A stretch of DNA of 64,000 nucleotides, from contig NZ_AOLJ01000011.1 in NCBI RefSeq assembly GCF_000336775.1, forward strand, positions 469,083 through 533,082, read 5' to 3'. The position numbers were made by a program, and so were the translations under genes. This document shows positions 15,861-23,734 of the stretch, piece after piece (position 1 is the stretch's first letter; every line of letters starts with the position of its first letter). The notes under the pieces were generated by a model, which saw nothing but the letters and a program-made list of their open reading frames with translations, was not told the DNA's origin and searched no databases. The stretch comes from Haloferax gibbonsii ATCC 33959. Its GTDB lineage: Archaea > Halobacteriota > Halobacteria > Halobacteriales > Haloferacaceae.

Positions 15861-15874
15861 CGAAGCTTTTTTAT
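15861..15874 (+). promoter_or_regulatory. Heat-responsive-type promoter of the thermosome gene
   Basis: CGAA (15861-15864) is followed closely by a TATA-like ttttata (15868-15874), about 30 bases before the ATG at 15902. I recall that haloarchaeal cct promoters were reported to need short sequences adjacent to the TATA box, including a CGAA-type element, for heat induction. That link is from memory and not tested here. Confidence 0.6.
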
Positions 15875-15901
15875 AGAATCACAAACAATCAAGGCCTGTC
15901 T

Positions 15902-17575
15902 ATGAGCCAGCGAATGCAGCAGGGTCAGCCGATGATCATCATGGGCGAGGATGCACAGCGCGTCAAGGACCGCGACGCGCAGGCGTACAACATCCGCGCC
16001 GCACGAGCAGTCGCCGAGGCGGTACGTTCTACACTCGGCCCGAAGGGGATGGACAAGATGCTCGTCGACTCGATGGGCGACGTCACCATCACGAACGACG
16101 GCGTCACCATCCTCAAGGAGATGGACATCGACAACCCGACGGCCGAGATGATCGTCGAGGTCGCCGAGACGCAGGAGGACGAAGCCGGCGACGGAACGAC
16201 GACGGCGGTCGCCATCGCGGGTGAACTCCTCAAGAACGCCGAGGACCTCCTCGAACAGGACATCCACCCGACGGCCATCATCCGCGGCTTCAACCTCGCC
16301 TCCGAGAAGGCGCGCGAGGAAATCGACAACATCGCGGAGCGCGTCGACCCCGACGACGAGGAACTCCTGAAGAAGGTCGCCGAGACCTCCATGACGGGCA
16401 AGAGCTCCGAGCTCAACAAGGAGCTGCTCGCGGACCTCATCGTCCGCGCCGTCCGGCAGGTCACCGTCGAAGCCAACGATGGCTCCCACGTCGTCGACCT
16501 CGAGAACATCTCCATCGAGACGCAGACCGGTCGCTCGGCGTCCGAGTCCGAGCTCCTCACCGGTGCCGTCATCGACAAGGACCCCGTCCACGACGACATG
16601 CCGGTCCAGTTCGACGAGGCCGACGTGCTGCTGCTCAACGAGCCCGTCGAGGTCGAGGAGACCGACATCGACACGAACGTCTCCATCGAGAGCCCCGACC
16701 AGCTCCAGAAGTTCCTCGACCAGGAGGAGGCCCAGCTGAAGGCGAAGGTCGACCAGATCGTCGACTCCGGCGCTGACGTGGTCTTCTGCCAGAAGGGCAT
16801 CGACGACCTCGCCCAGCACTACCTCGCGAAGCAGGGCATCCTCGCGGTCCGCCGGACGAAGAAGTCCGACATCCGCTTCCTCAAGAACATCACCGGTGCG
16901 GCGGTCGTCTCCGACCTCGACTCCATCGAGGCCGGCGACCTCGGTCGCGCCTCCATCCGCCGCGACGAGGCCGACGAGCTGTTCTACGTCGAGGGCATCG
17001 GCGACGACGTCCACGGCGTCACGCTCCTGCTCCGCGGCTCCACCGACCACGTCGTCGACGAACTCGAACGCGGCGTCCAGGACGCCCTCGACGTCGTCGC
17101 GTCGACGGTCGCCGACGGTCGAGTGCTCGCCGGCGGCGGCGCTATCGAGGTCGAACTCGCCTCGCGCCTCCGCAACTACGCCGACTCCGTCTCCGGCCGC
17201 GAGCAGCTCGCGGTCGAGGCGTTCGCCGACGCGCTCGAACTCGTCCCGCGCGTCCTCGCGGAGAACGCCGGTCTCGACTCCATCGACACGCTCGTCGACC
17301 TCCGCGCGGCCCACGAAGAGGGTCAGGTCCGCGCCGGTCTGAACGTCTTCACCGGCGAGGTCGAAGACGCGTTCGAAGCGGGCGTCGTCGAGACGGCTCA
17401 CGCGAAGGAGCAGGCCGTCGCCTCCGCCTCCGAAGCCGCGAACCTCGTCCTCAAGATAGACGACATCATCGCGGCCGGTGACCTCTCCACCGGCGGCGAC
17501 GACGACGACGAGGGCGGCGCACCCGGCGGCATGGGTGGCATGGGCGGCATGGGCGGTATGGGCGGCGCGATGTGA
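15902..17575 (+). CDS. thsB: Thermosome (group II chaperonin) subunit
   Basis: A 557-residue ATP-dependent chaperonin subunit that folds cytosolic proteins. Seen are LGPKGMDKMLVDSMGD (nucleotide-binding N-terminal motif), GDGTTT (catalytic loop), VVFCQKGIDDLAQHYL in the apical domain and GGGAIEVELA in the equatorial domain. The C-terminus is a Gly-Met tail (GGM repeats) like other archaeal thermosomes. The length matches Cct2 of Haloferax volcanii as I remember it, which is why I use thsB; other Haloferax paralogues differ by a few residues or lack the tail. The ATG at 15902 fits the promoter; an in-frame GTG at 15845 lies upstream of the TATA box. Confidence 0.96.
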   Translation: MSQRMQQGQPMIIMGEDAQRVKDRDAQAYNIRAARAVAEAVRSTLGPKGMDKMLVDSMGDVTITNDGVTILKEMDIDNPTAEMIVEVAETQEDEAGDGTTTAVAIAGELLKNAEDLLEQDIHPTAIIRGFNLASEKAREEIDNIAERVDPDDEELLKKVAETSMTGKSSELNKELLADLIVRAVRQVTVEANDGSHVVDLENISIETQTGRSASESELLTGAVIDKDPVHDDMPVQFDEADVLLLNEPVEVEETDIDTNVSIESPDQLQKFLDQEEAQLKAKVDQIVDSGADVVFCQKGIDDLAQHYLAKQGILAVRRTKKSDIRFLKNITGAAVVSDLDSIEAGDLGRASIRRDEADELFYVEGIGDDVHGVTLLLRGSTDHVVDELERGVQDALDVVASTVADGRVLAGGGAIEVELASRLRNYADSVSGREQLAVEAFADALELVPRVLAENAGLDSIDTLVDLRAAHEEGQVRAGLNVFTGEVEDAFEAGVVETAHAKEQAVASASEAANLVLKIDDIIAAGDLSTGGDDDDEGGAPGGMGGMGGMGGMGGAM

Positions 17576-17875
17576 AAATCGGCTAACGCCTTTCACCCAT
17601 CCCCCGACGCCTGCACCGCGCGACGAATCACTCATTTTTTGGCGCAAAGCGGCTGCCGAGCATCCGAAGAGCCGCGGCTGCGCCTCCGAACGACGGTACG
17701 CGGGGGAGAAGCAACCGATGAGCGTCGATTCCGACTCTCGCGACGATCGGACGAGAGCCCCACGCTGATTCACCGATGTCAGAGAAGTTGGATAATTATC
17801 TCACTTTCTCAGATACACTTGCAGTTGTGTTCAGAAATGGAACGAACTAAGTAGCAGGTACGGCAACGTGTCTCT
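17576..17875. other. 300-base gene-free region between thermosome and alanine dehydrogenase genes
   Basis: No gene is supported. A T run (17634-17640) about 60 bases after the thermosome stop is a plausible terminator. An imperfect palindrome with an A/T core lies at 17782-17810 and is listed separately. The stretch 17811-17860 is less GC-rich than its surroundings and probably holds the promoter of the next gene. Confidence 0.5.
17782..17810. promoter_or_regulatory. Imperfect palindrome with ATAATTAT core
   Basis: The arms gagaagt (17782-17788) and actttctc (17803-17810) are complementary with a one-base bulge and flank the perfect core ataattat (17792-17799). It lies about 66-94 bases before the alanine dehydrogenase-like gene. 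The core could double as a TATA box, so this may be an operator overlapping a promoter. Confidence 0.4.
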
Positions 17876-18871
17876 ATGCGCAAGACGCTGCTGTTGAACA
17901 AGGACGACGTTCACGAGAACGTCCAGATGCCGGAGCTCATCTCGGCCATCGAGGACGCCTTCGCCGCCTACGAGTCCGGCGACGCCCAGATGCCGCCGAA
18001 GTCCTACATCGACCTGCCGCAGTACAACGGCGACTTCCGGTCGATGCCCGCCTACTTAGACGCGGGCGACTGGGACGCCGCGGGCATCAAGTGGGTCAAC
18101 GTCCACCCCGACAACGGCGACAAGTACGACCTGCCCACCGTCATGGGCACGATGATTTACTCCGACCCCGAGAACGCCTTCCCGCTGGCGCTCCTCGACG
18201 GGACGGAGCTCACGATGCTCCGCACCGGCGCGGCCGCGGCCGTCGCCACCGACTACCTCGCCGTCGAGGACGCCTCCTCGATGGGTATCGTCGGCGCGGG
18301 CGTCCAGTCGTACACGCAGCTTCGCGCCATCAGCGAGGTCCGCGACATCGAGGAAGTCGTCATCTCCGACCTCGACGAGGAGCGCGTCGCCGACTTCATC
18401 GACGCCTTCGAAGACGAGTTCGACATCCGCGCCGGCTCCATCGAGGAGGCCGCAAGCTGTGACGTGCTGTCGACGGTGACGCCCGTCGAGTCGCCCATCG
18501 TCCCGCGCGACGCGGTCGGCGACCACACCCACATCAACGCGATGGGTGCCGACGCCGAAGGCAAACACGAACTCGCAGACGAGGTGCTCTTGGACGCCAA
18601 GCTCGTCATCGACGACCACGCCCAGACCACCCACTCCGGCGAAATCAACGTCCCGTACAATCAGGGCGTCCTCACCGACGACGACATCTACGGCGCAATC
18701 GGCGACATCGTCCTCGGGAACCTCGACGGCCGCACCGACGCCGACGGCATCAGCGTCTTCGACTCCACGGGACTCGCGATTCAGGACGTCGCGGCGGCCC
18801 ACGTCGCCTACGAGCACGCGTTCGAGAACGACAACGGCTACGCGTTCGACCTCCTCGGTCTCGCCGAGTAA
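17876..18871 (+). CDS. ala: Ornithine cyclodeaminase/mu-crystallin family, probable alanine dehydrogenase
   Basis: A 331-residue NAD(P)-dependent enzyme of the ornithine cyclodeaminase/mu-crystallin family. The Rossmann motif GIVGAGVQSYTQLRA is at about 140-154. The N-terminal substrate-side segment includes MPPKSYIDLP, the lysine-bearing GIKWVNVHPDN and LRTGAAAAVATDYLA. Archaeal members such as the Archaeoglobus enzyme act as alanine dehydrogenases, interconverting pyruvate plus ammonia and alanine. That is the most likely role, but ornithine cyclodeaminase or another imino-acid reductase remains possible. It is a single-gene unit. Confidence 0.85.
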   Translation: MRKTLLLNKDDVHENVQMPELISAIEDAFAAYESGDAQMPPKSYIDLPQYNGDFRSMPAYLDAGDWDAAGIKWVNVHPDNGDKYDLPTVMGTMIYSDPENAFPLALLDGTELTMLRTGAAAAVATDYLAVEDASSMGIVGAGVQSYTQLRAISEVRDIEEVVISDLDEERVADFIDAFEDEFDIRAGSIEEAASCDVLSTVTPVESPIVPRDAVGDHTHINAMGADAEGKHELADEVLLDAKLVIDDHAQTTHSGEINVPYNQGVLTDDDIYGAIGDIVLGNLDGRTDADGISVFDSTGLAIQDVAAAHVAYEHAFENDNGYAFDLLGLAE

Positions 18872-18930
18872 GGTCGACCGACCCGACGCTGCTGGCATTC
18901 ACCGTTCTCTTTTGCGGTCCGACCCCCGAG

Positions 18931-19149
18931 CTACGGGCTCGGCCCCCGCTGTGCGTTGAGGTAGCCGAACACCTTCGAGAGCACGTAGACGATGGCGATG
19001 AAGGGCAAGAACGGAACCATCAGGACGACGAGGATGAGAAACATCGTCCACCCGATGGAGTCCATCTCGCTGTTCGTCCGCGGTCGGGTCCCCGGCGTAA
19101 CGGTGTGGTAGGCCTTCTGTGCGAGGCTCAGCGAGTCGTCTTCGCTCAT
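18931..19149 (-). CDS. Single-helix haloarchaeal membrane protein
   Basis: A 72-residue protein with one long hydrophobic stretch (about 33-60, TMFLILVVLMVPFLPFIAIVYVLS) that could form one or two short helices. The N-terminal segment is polar and Thr/Ser-rich (YHTVTPGTRPRTNSEMDS). No function is known to me. It lies 56 bases downstream of the zinc-ribbon microprotein on the same strand. Confidence 0.65.
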   Translation of the reverse strand: MSEDDSLSLAQKAYHTVTPGTRPRTNSEMDSIGWTMFLILVVLMVPFLPFIAIVYVLSKVFGYLNAQRGPSP

Positions 19150-19205
19150 GAAATAGTGTTAGTTCGGCGAGACGATAAACCGAACGCCGGACCGCGGGGC
19201 CGACC

Positions 19206-19340
19206 TCACCAATGTCGGTACTTCGCCCGCTCTTCGGTCGCGCCGCAGTCGGGGCACTCGTAGGTCCGCCTGTCTTCGAGGTCGGTCCGCTTTTCGTCGT
19301 CCACGCGATACATCTCGACTTCGCATGCCTCGCACAGCAT
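19206..19340 (-). CDS. 44-residue zinc-ribbon microprotein
   Basis: A very short protein with two zinc knuckles, C3-x2-C6 (MLCEACEVEMY) and C29-x2-C32 (YECPDCGA), separated by a charged linker (RVDDEKRTDLEDRRT). The four cysteines should bind one zinc ion in a rubredoxin-like ribbon. The ATG at 19340 is preceded by an A/T-rich stretch, with a TATA-like tttac (19363-19368) about 27 bases upstream, which fits leaderless expression. Haloarchaea make many such microproteins, some affecting motility or biofilm. The role here is unknown. Confidence 0.72.
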   Translation of the reverse strand: MLCEACEVEMYRVDDEKRTDLEDRRTYECPDCGATEERAKYRHW

Positions 19341-19475
19341 GTATTAATTATCGTATGTGATACCGTAAATCTAGGGGAGCGCCCGGATAGTCGGCTTAGT
19401 TGGCATTCTTAGCAGTGCTCGCGGCTGCGTATCAGCGCTGAAAAATAGAACCCGGTCGTGTCTCGGCGCGCCCGG

Positions 19476-22352
19476 CTATTCGAGGTGGACCGCGGGGCGG
19501 AACGGAATCGCCTTCGAGGCGCGGTCGGCGGGGTCGACGATGTCGGGGTCGTCCTCGGCGAACACCTCGACCTCGGCGTCGAACTCGCGGGCGAGGAAGT
19601 CGGCCGCGCGCTCGTAGGTGCCGGCCTCGTCCAGTTCGAGCTGCGCGCGGAGCGTCGATTCGTCGCGCCCGCGGGTCTGGTCGACGAGGTCCTGCACGAG
19701 GTCGTTCACGTCGTTGCCCTTCTCGCGGAGGTCGGGGTCCTGCATGACCTGACCCATGATTGCGCCGACGTTGTCGCCGTTGTCGACGACCGTCTCGAAC
19801 ACGTCGCGCTTCCAGTCGGCGGCGACGTAGACCCGGATGGTGTCGGGGTCGGAGTCGGTCACGTCGATGATGTCGCGCACGTCCTCGGTCAGGCGCTCGA
19901 CCTGTCGCTCTTCGAGTTCGACCGACTCGTCTTCGAACTCGGCGTCCGGTTCGGGCCATGGCGCGTCCTCCGCGGGCGTGCCGGTCAACTGCTCGTGCAG
20001 CTCGTTCGTCATGAACGGGATGAACGGCGCGAGCAGGCGCAGACGAGTTTCGAGGACCGTCCGGAGCGTCCACTTCGCGGCCGGGCGGTCGAGGTCGGTC
20101 CGGCGGCGGTACCACCGCAGCGACTCCTCGAAGTTGTAGAATGCCGCCTGACTGGCCGAGCGCGTCTCGGACTCGTCCATCGCGGTCGTCACGTCGCGAA
20201 CGGTGTCCTGCAGCTTCGACAGGAGCCAGCGGTCGACCGTCTCCAGTTCGGGCCGCTCGTCCGGTCCGGGGTCGGCGATAATCTCCTGCGCGCGGTTCCA
20301 GAACCGTTCGAGCTGGTCGTGGACCGAGCCGACGAGGTCGTCGCGCCAGTCGTAGTCCTGCCACGGCTCCGCGGAGTTGAGCAGGAAGAAGCGGACGGTG
20401 TCCGCGCCGTACTCGCCGATGGCCTCGCCGGGGAGGACGACGTGACCCTTCGAGGACGACATCTTCTGGCCTTCGAGCAGGCCCATGCCCATGATGACGA
20501 TGCCCTGGGGCCACTGCGGCTCGTCGAACAGTTCGCCGTGGTGGAACTGGTAGAACGTCAGGTGGTTCGTGATGAGGTCGTTCCCGGAGAACCGGTAGTC
20601 GACGGGGTACCAGTAGTCCCACTCCTCGCGCAGTTCGAGCGCTTTCTCGGGGGCGTCGTCGACCGCGTCGGCCCCGTAGAACAGCGCGTCGAAGAACTCC
20701 TGGGTGAGTTCCTCGGTCGGAATCTCCTGCAGGCGGTGGGCGATGGTGTAGTACGCCATGTAGATGGTCGAGTCCGAGAGGGGCTCGATGACGAACTGGT
20801 CGTCCCACGGCAGGCGGGTTCCGAGGCCGTAGTTGCGGATACACGGCCACCCGTTGAGCCAGTCGATGGTGTGGTGGTACTCGTCGCGGGTGTTCTCGGG
20901 GATGGCGTCCAGCCCGTCGGCCACGTCGTGGGCGAGTCGCTTCCAGTCCTCGTCGTCGTACGAGAGGAACCACGTGTCCTGTTCGGCGACGACGACGTCG
21001 CCGCCGCAGCGGCAGACGACCTCCTCGGAGAACTCCTGCATCACGTCGAACTGGCCGGCCTCGATGCCGTCGGCCTTGTAGTCGTCGCGGACCTCCTCGA
21101 CGAGGCCGCCGGCGTAGTCGCCGTAGAACTCCTTGAGGCGACCCGCGTGGAACTCCTTGTTGTAGAGGTCCTTCGTGGCCTTTTCGAGGGCAGGGTCGTC
21201 AGAGGACTCGATTCCGCGGTTCTCGACGGCCGACTTCGCGGGAATCTCGCCGTACGCGTCGTCCTCGGAGTCGATGTCGAGAATCGGAATCGGTTCGATG
21301 GCCGCCACGTCGGCGGGGTCGATGCCGAACGATTCGAGGTAGTCGGCGTCGGCCTTGGCCTCCTGCAGCGCCACGTAGTCGTCGGGGCTGTGGGCCGGGA
21401 CGGACATGACGACGCCCGTCGCGTTGTCGGCGTCGACGAAGTCGGCCGGCAGGACGAGCACGTCGTCGCCGGTGACGGGGTTCTCGACCGTCTGGCCGAC
21501 GAGTTCGGCACCCTCGACGGTTTCGAGAATCTCCACGTCGCGGGCCTGATATTCGAGTTTGTCGGCCGCGTACTCGGAGACGAACCACGTCTCACCGTCG
21601 ACCTCGGCGACCACGTAGGTCGCCTCGGGGTCGATGTAGGCGTTGGTCACGCCGCGGACCGTCTCGGGGCGCAGGGTCGCCATCGGGACGACCACGTCGC
21701 CGCCGTCTCGCTCCCAGCCGAAGCGGACCAGCGTGTACTCTTGGAACTCGGCGTTCTCGCCTTCGAGCAGGTCGTGGGTCGTGACCGGCTGTTCCTCGTT
21801 CGTACAGAACTTGACGGGGTGGAGGCCCTTCTCCAGTCGCCCGCGCTCGCGGAGCGTCCGGTACTGCCACTCGACGAACTTCGAGTAGCGCTCGTTGTTC
21901 GTGGTGAACTCGCGCCGCCAGTCCACCGACAGACCGAGCGACTGCATCCCCTTCTTGTAGTGTTCCTCGATGAAGTACCGCGCCCAGCCCATGGGCGATT
22001 CGAGGTCCGAAAGCGTGTCCTCGGGGACGTTGTAGGTGTCGGTCAGAACCGAGAGCTGTTTCTCCTCGCGGTTTTTCAGGCGCTCGACCGCGCCGATGAT
22101 GGGCGTTCCGGTGACGTGCCACGCGATGGGAAACAGGACGTTGTCGCCCTGCTGTCGTCGGTAGCGAGCGTACACGTCGGGAACGGTGTACGTCCGCGCG
22201 TGCCCGATGTGCATCCCGCCGCTGGGGTACGGATAGGGCACCGTCACGAACGTCGCGTCGTCGGCGTCTGCGTCCGGGTCGGCCTCGTATCGGCCGGTCT
22301 CGGACCAGCGCTCCCGCCAACGCGCTTCGAGTTCCTGCGGGTCGTAGTCCAT
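19476..22352 (-). CDS. leuS: Leucyl-tRNA synthetase
   Basis: A 958-residue class I aminoacyl-tRNA synthetase charging tRNA-Leu. HIGH is at 48-51 (GGMHIGHARTY) and the second signature reads KMSSSKG. A large CP1 editing domain sits between them, and a zinc-like CRCGG site is present. The archaeal/eukaryotic-type C-terminal extension follows. I chose the ATG at 22352 (MDYDPQELEARW) because a TATA-like ttatttta lies about 25-33 bases upstream on the minus strand; longer in-frame extensions run through the promoter. A T run just after the stop (around 19440) may end transcription. Confidence 0.97.
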   Translation of the reverse strand: MDYDPQELEARWRERWSETGRYEADPDADADDATFVTVPYPYPSGGMHIGHARTYTVPDVYARYRRQQGDNVLFPIAWHVTGTPIIGAVERLKNREEKQLSVLTDTYNVPEDTLSDLESPMGWARYFIEEHYKKGMQSLGLSVDWRREFTTNNERYSKFVEWQYRTLRERGRLEKGLHPVKFCTNEEQPVTTHDLLEGENAEFQEYTLVRFGWERDGGDVVVPMATLRPETVRGVTNAYIDPEATYVVAEVDGETWFVSEYAADKLEYQARDVEILETVEGAELVGQTVENPVTGDDVLVLPADFVDADNATGVVMSVPAHSPDDYVALQEAKADADYLESFGIDPADVAAIEPIPILDIDSEDDAYGEIPAKSAVENRGIESSDDPALEKATKDLYNKEFHAGRLKEFYGDYAGGLVEEVRDDYKADGIEAGQFDVMQEFSEEVVCRCGGDVVVAEQDTWFLSYDDEDWKRLAHDVADGLDAIPENTRDEYHHTIDWLNGWPCIRNYGLGTRLPWDDQFVIEPLSDSTIYMAYYTIAHRLQEIPTEELTQEFFDALFYGADAVDDAPEKALELREEWDYWYPVDYRFSGNDLITNHLTFYQFHHGELFDEPQWPQGIVIMGMGLLEGQKMSSSKGHVVLPGEAIGEYGADTVRFFLLNSAEPWQDYDWRDDLVGSVHDQLERFWNRAQEIIADPGPDERPELETVDRWLLSKLQDTVRDVTTAMDESETRSASQAAFYNFEESLRWYRRRTDLDRPAAKWTLRTVLETRLRLLAPFIPFMTNELHEQLTGTPAEDAPWPEPDAEFEDESVELEERQVERLTEDVRDIIDVTDSDPDTIRVYVAADWKRDVFETVVDNGDNVGAIMGQVMQDPDLREKGNDVNDLVQDLVDQTRGRDESTLRAQLELDEAGTYERAADFLAREFDAEVEVFAEDDPDIVDPADRASKAIPFRPAVHLE

Positions 22353-22667
22353 ATCCGTGGTAGTGGTACCCCGGCCTAAAATAACTCCTATACTCGACTT
22401 GTGTGGCCGTCTGATTGCGGCAGATATTGCCACACGGTGGCACGAGACAAACGGGAGAGACTGGCCGCGAAACGGCGTCGAGTCCTCGTTTCGCCAGAAT
22501 CGGGACCGGTACAGAACTGACGGCGCAAATCGCGACCGTGACGCGCCGCCGTGCGGGCAAAGAAACGAAAATGGAAACGAAAACGGGAACGAAAGCAGCG
22601 AGCGACCCACCAAGAGAGAGCCTGTCGCGGGCGATGCGCCAGCGGGTATCGGGGCGGCGACGCCGGC
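22353..22667. other. 315-base gene-free region: leuS promoter, inverted repeat, terminator-like tract
   Basis: From right to left on the minus strand there is a pyrimidine-rich tract after the Hsp20 stop. On the + strand it reads as three A/G-rich units, gaaacgaaaa (22562-22571), gaaacgaaaa (22574-22583) and gaacgaaag (22587-22595), so it should be a T-rich terminator for the Hsp20 gene. Then comes an inverted repeat gtgtggc (22401-22407)/gccacac (22429-22435), and then the leuS TATA box near 22377-22384. No coding sequence is supported. Confidence 0.55.
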
Positions 22668-23111
22668 TCAGTCGATGTCGATGCGGCGGGAGTCGTCGGG
22701 TTCGACGTCGCGCTTGGGGAGGGTGACCGTCAGGACGCCGTTGTGGTAGCCGGCGGACGCGCCGTCCTCGTCGACCGACTCGGGGAGGCGAATCGTGCGG
22801 CGGGCGGACTCGTGGCGGCGCTCGCGGCGGAGGTATTCGCCGTCGGCGCGTTCCTCGTCGAGTTCGCGCGTCGCGTCGACCGTCAGCGTGCGGTTGGCGA
22901 CCGACAGGGAGATGTCCTCCTTCTCGTAGCCCGGGAGGTCGATGGTGACGACGATTTCGCCGTCGTGGTCGGTGACGTCGATTGCCATCTCGTGGCGGAC
23001 CTGCGCCATCACGCCCGAACGGTCGAACTGCCGTCCCATCTCGTCGAACTGGCGGGACATTCGCTCGAACAGTTCCTCGAAGTCGTCGAAGGGGTTGGTA
23101 CGTCGCATCAT
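22668..23111 (-). CDS. hsp20: Hsp20/alpha-crystallin small heat-shock protein (copy 2)
   Basis: A 147-residue small heat-shock protein. The alpha-crystallin domain spans about 40-135 (DGEIVVTIDLPGYEKEDISLSVANRTLTVDA; YHNGVLTVTLPK). The N-terminal arm MMRRTNPFDDFEELFERM matches the neighbouring copy at 23228-23638. The expected I-x-I anchor near the C-terminus reads RRIDID. It holds unfolding proteins for refolding. Two adjacent ATGs (23111 and 23108) are equivalent. A TATA-like gattatct and an upstream palindrome lie about 40-60 bases away. Confidence 0.93.
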   Translation of the reverse strand: MMRRTNPFDDFEELFERMSRQFDEMGRQFDRSGVMAQVRHEMAIDVTDHDGEIVVTIDLPGYEKEDISLSVANRTLTVDATRELDEERADGEYLRRERRHESARRTIRLPESVDEDGASAGYHNGVLTVTLPKRDVEPDDSRRIDID

Positions 23112-23155
23112 GTGTGTTTTCACCGAGGCATATGGACGCCGTCTGAGGAGATAAT

Positions 23156-23168
23156 CGTTTCCGGAACG
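23156..23168. promoter_or_regulatory. Palindrome upstream of the Hsp20 TATA box
   Basis: The sequence cgtttccggaacg is symmetric around tccgga apart from one extra T. It abuts the minus-strand TATA-like gattatct (about 23149-23156), where an archaeal heat-shock repressor or activator could bind. No such site is visible upstream of the neighbouring Hsp20 copy. Confidence 0.4.
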
Positions 23169-23227
23169 TAGATAGCAATTCGCACGCTACAGGACTGGAG
23201 ACACCGATATTCAAACGGTGAGCCGCG

Positions 23228-23638
23228 TCACTCGATGTCGATTTGCGTGGAGTCGTCGCCCGCGGGTTCGGCCTTCGGGAGCGTCACGGTCAGGACGCCG
23301 TTTTTGTACGACGCCGTCACCTCGTCGCGGACGACCTGGGCGGGGAGCGTAATCGTCCGGGAGACGGACCGCTGGCTCCGCTCGCGGCGGACGTACCGGT
23401 CGTCGTCGACCTCCGACGACTCCTCGTGGTCGGCCGCGATGGTGAGTCGCCGCCCGCTGACGCTCACGTCGAGGTCGTCCTTCTCGAAGCCGGGGAGGTC
23501 GGCGACGACCTCGATTGCTTCGTCGTCGTCGACGACGTCGAGGGAGATGTCTTGGAACCGACCGATACCGGACTCCTCGAACGACCGGCCCATCCGGTCG
23601 AACAGGTCTTCTATCTCGTCGAACGGGTTTCGCTGCAT
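23228..23638 (-). CDS. hsp20: Hsp20/alpha-crystallin small heat-shock protein (copy 1)
   Basis: A 136-residue small heat-shock protein. MQRNPFDEIEDLFDRM is the short N-terminal arm. The alpha-crystallin domain covers about 30-125 (EAIEVVADLPGFEKDDLDVSVSGRRLTIAADH; YKNGVLTVTLPK) and the tail ends TQIDIE, with an I-x-I-like anchor. It lies in tandem with a second copy on the same strand, 116 bases upstream of it, and the two share domain order and the NPFD opening, so they are probably old duplicates. Separate promoters are likely. Confidence 0.93.
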   Translation of the reverse strand: MQRNPFDEIEDLFDRMGRSFEESGIGRFQDISLDVVDDDEAIEVVADLPGFEKDDLDVSVSGRRLTIAADHEESSEVDDDRYVRRERSQRSVSRTITLPAQVVRDEVTASYKNGVLTVTLPKAEPAGDDSTQIDIE

Positions 23639-23734
23639 ACGCGTCCGAGTACGTCGCCGACGGCAAAGAAAGATGTGCTCAGACCCACATATCGAGAGCG
23701 CCCGGCCGGACCGCGGAACGGGGGCCGCGGATGC

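Noticed and set aside
17505..17575. Short repeats (ggcatgggc) at the thermosome end
   Set aside because: These are the coding Gly-Gly-Met tail of the chaperonin, not a DNA repeat element.
19458..22379. A 973-codon frame on the + strand
   Set aside because: It is entirely antisense to leucyl-tRNA synthetase and has the repetitive Val/Arg/Asp/Gly composition typical of GC-rich shadow frames.
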